Assembly (NCBI GenBank): GCA_013365365.1
Contig: JABVXU010000104.1
Coordinates: 62,001-126,000, forward strand
Reading direction: 5' to 3'
DNA: 64,000 nucleotides
Source: Cruorifilaria tuberocauda
Lineage: Eukaryota > Nematoda > Chromadorea > Rhabditida > Onchocercidae
Of this stretch, positions 1 to 10,700 are shown one piece after another. A program made the position numbers and the translations under genes. Numbering within the stretch: position 1 is the stretch's first letter; every line of letters starts with the position of its first letter. Below the pieces are notes generated by a model. That model ran no database searches and was not told the origin of the DNA. It worked only from the letters and a program-made list of their open reading frames with translations.

Positions 1-200
1 GGTTATGACGATGATCACAATGATGGTTGATAATACGACGATGATGATGACTGATGACGACGACGATGATAATGATGAATGAAGAAAATGATGATTATTC
101 ATGATCATGATTGATAATCGTGATAACGACATAACGATTATGATGATGATGGTGATGATAATGATGATGATGATAATAATGATGATGGTGATGAATATTG
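1..200. repeat. GAT/GAC-rich imperfect microsatellite
   Basis: This stretch is dominated by imperfect GAT, GAC and AAT trinucleotides (ATC/GTC on the minus strand). Open frames across it are a by-product of the repeat. It probably lies in an intron of the minus-strand SR gene whose first exons are at 1072-1642, because the RS-coding exon of that gene has not appeared by this point. Confidence 0.75.
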
Positions 201-529
201 CTTGATATGAAATAGTAGATGTTGGGAAAGAAAGCTGTTCTGATGCATTCTTTTCTTTTTTTCAACATTAACTACCTCGATTTTCTTGAAATGGTAGGTA
301 GCATCTACAAGTGCAAGTGGTTGGTTGGTGTATTGAAGCGTAAGGCAGATAGAATTGCGGAAGGATGCACCTTCATTCACGCCTCATTCAAACCAACCGA
401 ACTGTGGACCATCCATACAGTCGCGAAATTTCCTACTTCATGCAGGAAATTTCTTGCTGTTTCATGATTGTTGAAAAGAAACGCGTAGGCGACGAAGATC
501 GATAAAGCGATGAAAAAGTCGAAGTGCTT

Positions 530-692
530 TTATGAAGACGTTCGGTAGGTAACGGTAGAACTGATAGTAGTAGTTGCAAAGTATATAAAGTAGGTACTGA
601 TGTTGAGATGAGTTGTGAGTAGTGGTAGTAAAAATAGTAGTAGTAGTAGTAATGGCTGTGGTAACAGTAGTAGTGGTAACCGTATGGATGAG
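530..692 (-). other. Candidate unproductive (stop-containing) exon of the left SR gene
   Basis: An acceptor (TTATTTTAG followed by C) ends at 693 and opens an exon in the intron that follows the last RRM exon. Read in the phase left by that exon (two bases carried over), it runs through about 53 codons of Leu-rich, non-RS sequence, then a TAA at about 530. The position, acceptor and first base match the cassette exon in the neighbouring paralogue at 4303-4712, so it is probably the equivalent poison exon. I could not fix its donor, so the 3' boundary is only the stop codon. It could instead be a real alternative C-terminus. Confidence 0.4.
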
Positions 693-1071
693 CTAAAATA
701 ACTTACTCTTTTCGGTTCCGAATACCTGGAAATTTTACTCTTACAAAACAGTCTTACATAACTAACCACCAACTCTGTTTTCTCTAAGCACTTGATATTG
801 TGACAAAAAAAAGTCCGGCGTGGCAAAATGGGAAAATTATTTGTGTACAAATTGGACGAGCTTATCTGTCGGAAACGGATAAAAGACTACTTCTGTCCCG
901 TAATATGACTTAATTTTTTATGGAGAGGAGAGAATAAAATCTTATCCTCTAATGAGTTTTAATTTCATTTGAGTAATAATACTGTAAGCTCGATCCATAA
1001 GGATCAAAAGAAACAGAATCACCCGTATATAAGGGTAACAGCTAAAAAAAATGGTTGAATAAATCTTTAAC

Positions 1072-1642
1072 CTTGAACGCCGACGACCACCCTCATAATA
1101 ACCACCACCTCCGCCACCTCCACCGCCGCCATAACCACCATTTCGTCGGCGACCATGTGAAATCTCTACACGAGCGCGTACGCCACAAATTCTTCTAAGA
1201 AAAATAAGAGTAAGAAATATATAATAGATTTAATTTATGAAGCGAAAGACAAAAAAAGAAAAACCAAATCTTACGTCCCATCCAATGCTTTTACAGCATC
1301 TTCAGCATCACGGGCATCTTCAAACTCCACAAACGCAAACCCTGGCGGACGTCGAGCAACCCAGACCTTACGTATGCGGCCAAAACGATTAAATGCATCT
1401 TCAAGCTAAAAAAAATGATAAAATTAAGGATGAAGAAGACAGAGCAATGAACTATCCGACCTAACACGGAAATCAAACTCCTATTAAATGATTGATTAAC
1501 GAACATCAAGATGAAATATGTTCAGAGAAGCATCACAACATAAATTCAATTATTGGAATTGATTAACCTCTTGAGATGTAGCATCCTGCGGTAAGCCTCC
1601 AACGTATACTTTGCAATCTAGCGGATCTGATCGTCGCGACAT
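1072..1642 (-). CDS. rsp-6: SR splicing factor, SRSF3/SRSF7 (RSP-6) type, partial (5' three exons)
   Basis: Serine/arginine-rich splicing factor that would bind exonic RNA through one RRM and recruit the spliceosome in the nucleus. Exons on the minus strand: 1642-1568, 1405-1275 and 1194-1072. The protein begins [18 protein letters not shown] (RNP2), continues through [20 protein letters not shown] (RNP1), and ends the RRM with [13 protein letters not shown] Gly-rich hinge with a run of about ten glycines and RRRS follows. Phases 0 and 2 join cleanly and the exon breaks are identical to those of the tandem paralogue to the right. The last exon ends at a GT donor in phase 2. The RS-domain exon is not between here and position 1, so it lies outside the window. 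The RRM is close to C. elegans RSP-6 as I recall it (family knowledge). Regulation is probably by unproductive splicing (see 530-692). Confidence 0.88.
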
Positions 1643-1670
1643 ATTCGGTAAATAAGTTAGATGATCAATC

Positions 1671-1683
1671 CTGAGGTAAAATT
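1671..1683 (-). other. Probable spliced-leader acceptor of the left SR gene
   Basis: On the minus strand TTTTACCTCAG ends 28 nt before the ATG, giving a short 5' UTR. This could also be an ordinary 5' UTR intron acceptor. Confidence 0.45.
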
Positions 1684-2911
1684 ATAGCTAAGAGAAGAAA
1701 AGAAATGCTAATTTTTTACAATGAGAAGCGTATAAACAAAAACTCCTTCAGAAACCTATGGGTGTGAAAATCAAAACGTTATAAGTTACATTCATGCTGA
1801 AAAAAGAACCTTTTCACTTTTCCAAATCAATTTTCGATGAAATTAACAGAAAAAGAACCGAACTCAGCTTTGATTTAGCTACTCAATTTACTTGAATTTG
1901 AATGAATCAGTAGAGGAATTAAGTCGATGAAACTATTTCAGTAGCTGGAACAATATAACCATATTTTATCATATTTTTCGGCATAATCATTCTCACTACC
2001 CTACATTTATAATAATCTTTCCCACTATTCCACATTTATAACAACCGTTTCCACTATTCTACATTTGTGACCATAGTATTACTGTCTACCATTTCGCACT
2101 ATCAAAATTCATTAACATATGTGATACATGTAGAATATATAAGATGAGTATTATACCCATCTTAAAGTTGCAAAAATCAAAAACAAACAAACGTTCTTTA
2201 ATGAAAAAAGACAATGAAAATATAAATGACAATATTAACTTATCAAACTAGAAAATTCAACTTTTTAAATGTGTTAAAACTGCAAAAAACATCAAATAAC
2301 AAATTGATGAAGAAAAACTATGGAACGCTAGTTAAGGCAGAAATGGTTTCTTTGAAGATATTAATATTAAGTGGTAATCTTTTCGGCGATTTAAAAAGTA
2401 TGACTTCCAGAAACATGAATTAAAGAAACACATTCCCATCATAACAAATAACAGTAATAATTTGCATAAAGAACAAAAAATACCGAATAAAGACGACACA
2501 ATAGCAGAAAAACTTTTACGAAATTGTTGAAATATTACTGTTTTAATCAGAAATTGTCAAAGAACAAATTAACTACTTTTGTGAAAAATAATATGGTTAA
2601 ATAAGCAAAAGTTTTTGTAAAAAACATGAAGAACATGTAAAAAATATTCCATATTAAATTAAGAACAATAAGAAAATTATAAACATTACTCCATGATTCA
2701 TTAGCATCTTACTGGATGTTTACATCACATATTGTTTGTCCTGTAAAAAAACTAATTAGTTGCAAGAAATTAATGCAAGTAAATTTCAATCGATTACTTT
2801 TCATATCACAAGATAAAATTTTTTTTCATATTAAATTTCGTATTTGAAAATGCACAAACAATGTATTGGTCAACCCAACATAGTTGAAAAACACCGGAAA
2901 AAGTTTCCAGA
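1684..2911. other. Spacer between the two SR genes
   Basis: AT-rich sequence between the proposed stop of the right SR gene and the start of the left one. It contains a three-copy repeat of about 30 nt at 1991-2078. Short open frames here have no splice support or recognisable product. Confidence 0.6.
1991..2078. repeat. Three-copy tandem repeat, unit about 30 nt
   Basis: Units start at about 1991, 2021 and 2050. Each reads approximately CCACTATTCCACATTTATAA plus about ten more bases. The copies differ at several positions, so the array is old or decaying. No function is apparent. Confidence 0.7.
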
Positions 2912-5768
2912 TCAATAAGAGCTAAAACTGGTCATGATATGTAATCTGCAATGCATTTTCTGGGCACAAACTGCAATATTTTAAACGAAAAATATTTCAT
3001 TATTTTTCCAGCTCAACACACATAAACTACTTCCACATTAAGATAGCTAATGAGATGTCCACTTGATCGTATCAAAAATAGCAACATAGATGCAACTTAC
3101 ATCGACTGGAATGCGTTTTGTTATTTATCTGCTTATTTATCCCTAAAATCATAACTGTACTGTTACAACTGTCTTGAATAATGAAATTACTGATAGTAAT
3201 GATAAGTGAGTTAGGACCTTAATATTATAAACCCTAAATAACATGCAAGTAAATAAACTTATATGATCGGACTTCAAAAAAATCCTTGTAACTAATAATT
3301 TCATAAAAATAAAAATTATTTAAAAAAAAATGGGAAGTTACAGACCAGAGAAATAATTTTACTATAAGCATACCTCCTATAATTTCTGCTTCAAGTGGTA
3401 AGGAAATCAAAATATGTTATCTATAGTAAGAAGTTTGCAAAAACCAAAAAATGCTAACCGATTCAGGCTGCGGCTACGGCTACGGCTATATCGCGGCGAT
3501 CGTCGCGGTGGAGGTGAACGCGAACGACTCAGTGAACGTCGCCGTATCGGTGTCCTACAAATGGCAAAAAAATGAGTAGAAAATACAGCTTTGAATGAAA
3601 AGAGCATAAAATTGATAGACTGTGAAAATTAAAACGAAAACATTAAATCTTCAATGCACTCTGTTGTGTGGAATTATGCTTCCACTTTGTGGAAATGAAC
3701 TTTGTCAAACGGTTTATTCAAGAGAAACCGATAAAATCGCTGAAACAGAGTGCACAACGCAAGTGATATAATCTAAATGATGTAAGCAGACTTCCAGCAA
3801 AACATCACCAGAATATTAAATTAGAAAGAGGGTCCCGACGATTGGATAGCAATTTATTGGATTAAATTGCCCATGGTCTTCAAAGAATCTCACACTGTCT
3901 CTATTAACCACTGAACTATTCCATTTAAACTATCAATAAGCTGTATCATTGATAGCTTAGAAAACTATTACTATTTCTCATATACCACTATTTCCCGATC
4001 ACGCAACGCTGTATGACCTAAACGTGATGATACGATAGCACACTGGAAATGTCCCGGAAGAAACCCAAAATGATCATGAAATTATACTCCTAAGTGCCAG
4101 ACAATAGGAATTGTACCATTTGATGTATAGTAATGCTTCCTCAACTTTTGGAAACATCCGGAGAATTTCCTTCGTGCTAGCGATTGCTACTCTCCTAGCC
4201 GGATAAGATTCTAGCGTAAATGAAAATTATCTAAAGTCATAGAATACATATATATATATATGTTATATACACTCAGGTATTCCTACTGCAAATTTTTCTT
4301 ACCGAGTTAAGTGGTACAAGTAGAAAGAAGTGTGGAAGCTTTGCGGTGACGTATACGTGATACATCTGTGGCAGAGACCACCGAGCACACGGATACCGCA
4401 GCTGCGCGGTCGTTTATAACAATGAAATTGTGCAGACGATGATGGCCAGCTAACTTTATTTTTTGGAGAGTGATGAAGCGTTTTTGAAGACTTAGAAGAT
4501 GATGACCCTTTTTTGCAAGCTGACCACTTTCGAAGGCTTTGAACCCGCCGGCAATGCAAAAAATGAAGGATGCAGAGATAGTATAATTGCGAAAATAACT
4601 GAAGCGTCGGATGCAAAGTTTCAGAACAGTGATACTGCAGTAGTGTGGAGTGAGCGAAAGTTGAACTCATAAAACGAGTTCCTGTAGGAGGCGCTGGCAT
4701 GGTGGTAACGGGCTAAAATATATATTTCAATTTCAACTGTGGTATTCTTTTTTCTTCGTATTGTTGAAGCTAACAGAACTTTTGTAACAGTTATCATAAA
4801 AAATAAATAAATCCAAAATCTTCTACGTGGTATGAAAGCCTAATCATTCGTCAAATTCTTAGATAAAATAAATACCTAGAACGACGTCTACCTCCACCTC
4901 CTCGACCACCACGACGCGAACCACCATGCGAAAATTCCACTCTTGGGCGAACACCACATATACGTCTAAAATCGGCCTAACATTCATCATAATACTATTA
5001 TACATCCTGCTTCCTTTCAATACTGTCCACCTATCAATATCGACGAAAATGATTTCTCCGCCATAGAGAACAAACGGTACATTGTAAGGAAATGTGAACT
5101 GGTTTCCAACGTTCGACTCATATGCCATTTATCGAACAGCTTGATAAGGTCCACAAATATAACAGTCAAATGTGTTATCTACAAAACAAACTCTCACAAA
5201 ACTCTAATGAAATATATCGAAGAAATAAAGAACTTACGTCCCATCCAGTCCTTTCACGGCGTCTTCCGCATCCCGACTATCCTCGAACTCAACAAATGCG
5301 AAACCCGGTGGACGACGTGCTAACCATACCTTTTTGATACGGCCATATTTACTAAATGCTTCTTCTAACTGAAATAGTTATTGTTCTGACAAAGTTTTAC
5401 AGAGAGAATAAAACTCTGATTAATCCTATAATGAAAAAAAGCACTAAACTGATTTTTCGGGAACCGAAAATGATATGTGAATGGAAAATTTTATTAATCA
5501 TATATATCAGCAAAAAAACTTAATTTTAGGAAAAGTAATGACTAAATTTGCACCAAATAACCAGTAACCTATTTTAATATTAAGCTACTGATCAAAATCC
5601 TATTACGAATCTCGGTAACAATAGTTTCCTGAGAATAATAAATGAAAATCGTGTTAAATTATTAGTCTAAAATTTCGATTTTCATAAAATTACTTCTTCA
5701 CTTGATGCATCATTTGGTAGACCTCCCACAAATACTTTACATTCCAAACATTCGTTACGTCGAGCCAT
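2912..5768 (-). CDS. SR splicing factor, SRSF3/SRSF7 type, tandem paralogue
   Basis: Second SRSF3/7-type splicing factor, nuclear. Productive exons on the minus strand: 5768-5694, 5368-5238, 4965-4876, 3554-3459 (RS domain) and a proposed 10-nt terminal coding segment 2921-2912. Together they encode about 133 residues. The RRM starts [18 protein letters not shown] and carries [19 protein letters not shown]. It ends [10 protein letters not shown], followed by a Gly/Arg hinge and a short RS tail ([20 protein letters not shown] and further RS repeats). All internal joins keep frame (phases 0, 2, 2, 2). Exons up to the RS exon are well supported. The terminal segment (acceptor GTTTTAG, then codons ending in Arg-Ser-Tyr and TGA) is my best guess. 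A 410-nt cassette exon lies in the intron before the RS exon. Same orientation and intron positions as the left copy indicate tandem duplication. Confidence 0.85.
4247..4261. repeat. Short AT microsatellite
   Basis: An ATATAT run lies in the intron just 3' (in transcript direction) of the cassette exon donor. Confidence 0.6.
4303..4712 (-). other. Poison cassette exon in the SR paralogue
   Basis: A 410-nt segment bounded by a good acceptor (ATATTTTAG, then C) and a consensus donor (CTCG followed by GTAAGA). Skipping it joins the hinge exon to the RS exon in frame. Including it, with the two carried bases AG, reads about 14 codons and then TGA in all products. The length is also not a multiple of three. 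The 133-codon open frame within it is in a different phase and is not the natural reading. Stop-containing cassettes that autoregulate SR protein levels through nonsense-mediated decay are known for SR genes of animals, including nematodes. Its use here is inferred. Confidence 0.65.
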
Positions 5769-5785
5769 TCCAATCGTACGAAAAC

Positions 5786-5798
5786 CTGAACAAAACAC
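5786..5798 (-). other. Probable spliced-leader acceptor of the right SR gene
   Basis: On the minus strand TGTTTTGTTCAG ends 17 nt upstream of the ATG, which would leave a 17-nt 5' UTR. A 5' UTR intron is the alternative. Confidence 0.5.
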
Positions 5799-7790
5799 TT
5801 CAAAACTAATTACATACCAGACAGTTACCAAAAATTATTACATATGTCCTATTCCTTCCATAGCTTAAATTAAACATCATAAATACATCACAGTGATCAA
5901 CAGTTTCGCAACAGTTCAACATAGAAATTGGTTATATCATGAATGTTACACCGCTACAAATACATTCCTCCCCTAACAGCTTGTCTATTACTATATTAAT
6001 ATTCGTACTACATTACTATTCATGGTGCTATATTATTATATTGTATTATACCATGCAGCATGAATATTTCATATACAACAGAATTTACTTTATTTTTTTA
6101 ATCATAAATTAGTCAGTATGCGGCACATTCGTTAAAAATATGCACTTTAAAATATGCTTTCATGATATATCAGGTTCATATTTATGGATTTCTAGAATCA
6201 TATTTACAATTCATCTTACAAAACTAAAATAAATAGAATAAAGCGGACAAAAAGCAAGTGAAAACCCCAACTTCCCTACGTTAAGACCGCACTCCCTATA
6301 GCACGAATGTTTCTACATGAGATTTCCTGATTCCTAGATTGAATGGGAAACTCCAAACAACATCAAGGTTCCCACGAGCCTCTAAAATGTCGTTAAAGCA
6401 GCGCTCGCTGCATTTGTTTACTCAGTAATATTGTACCGTATTCGAACATTCCATTCAATATTCTATATATATACAGCAGCACAGATTCAACTTAAAATTA
6501 TATCGTAAATTTTCCATGACCGTTGCAATCTAAAACTGATGTTCAATATAAAAAGTAAATGGTACTCTCACCGGAAAAAACTCTGCAGTAGCTCACTAAT
6601 CAATCTTTTCAAAATTTTTTAAGGTCCTGAATAATTATACTCATTCATGACCATAAAGTTTTTTGTTGCTTATATTTATTAAAAGTAAGAATAGTATACT
6701 GAAGTAACAATGTATTACCTTCAGTTTCATCTCTTCAACCAAACATTACACTTGAAATTGCAATTACTTATTAATCATATTAATAGAGTTAATTATTTGT
6801 TCGTAATGAGAACAATTTTTTTCAATAAAAATATTTTAATTGCTTATCTATTTTTAGATATTTAGAGTTTTATAGTTCAATGAATTCGTAATATTTTTAG
6901 ACTTCTTTAAATAAAACTCAGGAAAAGTCACTCGTACCTTTTTTTCCCTATTTCATTTAACTTTTTAAAAGTCTTTTACCAATTCATTTAAAATTATTGC
7001 CAACTGCATTAAGCACATTGCACAGATTGCACGCCAAACAAAACTATCATTTTCTAATTTTTTTCTTGCTTCTGTAAACATGAATCTAATGAAAAATAAG
7101 AGAATTTTTCTAGCATTTAAGAAAGTAGAACAGATAACTATGAAAGATAAACAGTCGAGAAGAGAAGAGAACGAAAAACTAGTTGAAATATTACTTGATA
7201 GCACAGGTAAGATTGATAGATAAATTTTAAATCTGTCAAATTCTGTTTGTTCACTGAGCAATTCCATCTGCTATGTATTTAGAGTAAGTCATTAGTAAAC
7301 AAAAATTTTTCCTCCTTCTCTCTCTTCGTTTGTTATATATATCCAAAGTGACGAGCTTAAATCGTGATGGTCATTTACTGTCCACAATGGTTTAGCATTT
7401 CACCACTTGCCGTCCACACATTGTATACCGTCATTTCTCCTTCCTCTCCTATCCGACTGCATGGTAAGCGTGGAGATATTTAGATAAAATTAATCATGTT
7501 ATCAGATTTACAATTATTTATTTAAATTATTTATCGAGATAAAAAATCTCAAAAGATACAAATTAAAGATATCTTAAGTAATAGCATTATTTGAGTAATC
7601 ATCTTTAGCTTAAGATAACTAGAAAATAATCATCTTAAGATCGCTGTTAGTAACATTTATTATTTATGCAACATTTTCATCATTCTCACATACGCAGAAA
7701 TTTCAAATTTTAAAATAACATTCTTTTGTCAGAAAAGTATGAAATCAAAATTTCTAAATAAGCAAATCATAATTTTGGAATATATTACTA
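5799..7790. other. Divergent intergenic region (SR gene / Kunitz gene)
   Basis: About 2 kb between the 5' ends of the minus-strand SR gene and the plus-strand Kunitz gene, so it probably holds both promoters. Around 6,250-6,440 and 7,380-7,470 base composition is less AT-rich than the surroundings. I see no TATA or other assignable element and no gene. Confidence 0.55.
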
Positions 7791-7795
7791 TTCAG
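7786..7795 (+). other. Probable spliced-leader acceptor of the Kunitz/Lustrin gene
   Basis: TTACTATTCAG ends 4 nt before the first ATG of the gene, leaving a UTR of only ATAA. This is typical of SL1 trans-spliced nematode messages. Confidence 0.6.
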
Positions 7796-7799
7796 ATAA

Positions 7800-10700
7800 A
7801 TGCCATCCAATAATATGCGATATTGGATAGTTTCCATAGCATATATTTATGCCTTTGCTTCAATTCAAGCAAAGAATAATGAAGATATTACGTTTGTCTT
7901 CAATGATACTGGCGTTGGTAAGTTATATCTTGAAATTTATGCTTGAAGAATTAGGCTAAATCTTTTTCCAGTTATAATTTTGGTATATTTTTAGATTTTA
8001 CTTAATTTATCAATTTCTCATTTGTTGCTATAAATCGAAGTTTTGTTATATGAGAATGATATTTAAAATTAATTATCGAATTGAATATATTTTATGTAAT
8101 AAGCCAATGCATATGAATGATGAAATGTACTAATTGAAGTTTGAATAGGTCTTTTGTTTTACTGTGAGGAAGGAATACCGTTGTTGTTGGCTAATGATGC
8201 AGTAAAGAAATGTTCACCGGATGAAAATTCGGATAGCAGTTTGTCATGTCCGGCAAAATTTTGGTGTCACATTGGTGCAACAGAAAGTTCTTGGTACTGT
8301 TGTCCAAAAAGCAAAAAAGGTTCACTAATCTAATGTAATCAGAAAAAGAATTCATGTCTGCAAGTATCAGAAAGAAAGTAATATTTATTGTCGCTATGTG
8401 GTAAAATCCAATTCAAAAAAAAAGTGAATTGTCTAAAAAGATTAATTGCACGAGCGATACATCTTTGAAAATTTATTGAAACAAATTATTGATTTGGATA
8501 TCTGTCAGGTATATTAGTTAATTAATTGAAACTTAATTAAATTTCGTTTTCAAATCGATTAAAAATAAATTTTAGTGAAAGAACGTTGCTATTTGGGACC
8601 AACAAATGGATATGGAAGTGGGGAAATTCGGCGATTTTGGTACGATTGGAAGAGTTCTACGTGTAAACAGCTAATGTATGCTGGATATGGGGGAAATGAG
8701 AATAATTTTCTAACGAAAACAGATTGTGAGAAAGCATGTTTGGGTAAGTTATTCCTTACCTTTCTTTTTTTACGTCTTTTTTCTTTTGAAAGGGCAAAGT
8801 ACTATTTCGTTAATAAACTATTAGTCATTTTTTCATTATATTTAACTTGCTCTATTGGATAAATTACGGATTATTTTGATTGAGTTTCCGGGAGTGATTA
8901 TTATTCATTTTCATTGGATTATCGATATCACTGTATTGATATCATGAAATTAACCTTCACAAATTTATAGTTTTCACACTGAAAAGCTTGCATTGTTTTT
9001 ATCTTATAATGAATATTTCATTTTCATTTTGACATATTCTTATTTCATATGAATATTCCAGGTAAACAACCATCCGAATCATTGTTGACTTATAGTTCAT
9101 TCCCAAATAAACTTGATATTGGAAATCAAAAGTTTTCATTAAATGGACAACAAAGTGTCATCCAAAGTATTGCCACAAATGATTCTAAATTTAAATCTTA
9201 ATTTATTTAAATCTAAGACAAACTCTAGACTCAATTTAAATTACTTTAAAATATTCAATAATGCTTTTAAATTTCATCTTACTCTAATTTGGCGGCTTTA
9301 GAGGCTTTAGAGAACTTATTTCTTCAATATGATAAATATAGCTAATTTCGGCAACTTAAATGAAATTCCAGTAATACTTCATATTCAAATATTTAAATCT
9401 CAGATATCGACCTGAATCCCTGTGAGTTAAGTCCAGACCGAGGAACAAGCACCGTTGGCATTTCATCATCTTATCGGTAAATATTTAATTAACTTTCCAT
9501 AGTGACACCAATTAAAATTTACCAATGCTGCAAGAAACTTTTAATAATTTTTCATATCGAAAGTAAAAAATTTTTAACTAATTGAAGCATACTTTTTCAA
9601 ATGTTTTTAGAAGTTAAAATTCACATTGAATTTATCTTTTTAGTTGGTATTTTGATATTGCCGCTGATCGTTGTATTCGATTTAATTATTTGGGATCAGC
9701 AGGCAATGCTAACAATTTTGAAACTGAACGCTTATGTTCGGATACTTGTGGCATTGGTTAGTTTTATTGAAAGGTTAATTAGGAAGTAATTTTCGTACTG
9801 TTTTTGCAGATAAGAAAATCTAAATTAAATTAAGACAAGAATGAGTAAAAAATTAGTGGCAAATATCGAGAATTAATTGTTCATAAAAAAGCTAAAGACT
9901 TTCCCAATATTTCATAATCGATTATAAAAGTTATTTTTTGTCGAAAAAAAAAAGAAAAACTTTAGAGACATCAATTAAATAAGTATAGTTTATGAAACTG
10001 GAAATGAAAATAAAATCATGAATTGAACAAAAAATTGTTTTTTTGAAAAAATTTAAAATAGTTAAATAATTATTCATAAAGTAATTAAATAGTGTTATCA
10101 TTCTTTTAGAAGAAAAAACTTAAAAGACATTTTACTTTTTTAAAAAGAATAAAGTCATTTTAATTCTGTCTTAAAGGAAACACAAGTGATACAAATATTT
10201 GCTTACTTCCAAATGTACCGGGAACTGGTCCATACAAAATTCCACGATTTTATTACGATGCACGAAATAATGCATGTAAACAATTTGTTTATGCCGGATT
10301 TGGTGGAAATAATAATCGCTTTGCTAAGCATGAACAATGCTCAAAAACATGCTCAAATTTCGGTAAAATAAATATCTTATTTTATTAGTTTAATGATGAA
10401 AGATTACAATATTAATTAATTGCTATTAGTAATATTTCTCCAAAAATTAATTGTTAATTTATTGTAGCGATTTATCACTTAACTCATATTAGTAAATTAC
10501 ATTTGGAAATTTAGCGAATTTATGATTAGCAGGATTACTCGCAAGTACTATAGCAAGCGTGCCGTCGCCATCTGTCACTACTCAAATTACGACAACAGAA
10601 ATGTTTACATTTTCAACTGATTTAGCATTTAATTTTGAAAAGTTGGAACAATTACAATCTCTAACGACAGTTCCACCGGAGCATTCGATTTTCGTTGAAG

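Noticed and set aside
138..850. Leu/Ser-rich open frames near the left edge
   Set aside because: Parts come from GAT/TAG trinucleotide repeats. Only the segment downstream of the acceptor at 692 has any splice argument.
4299..4700. 133-codon minus-strand open frame
   Set aside because: It lies inside the SR cassette exon but in a phase not reached by splicing from the RRM exons. The composition is unlike RS or any known domain, so I treat the region as a stop-containing cassette.
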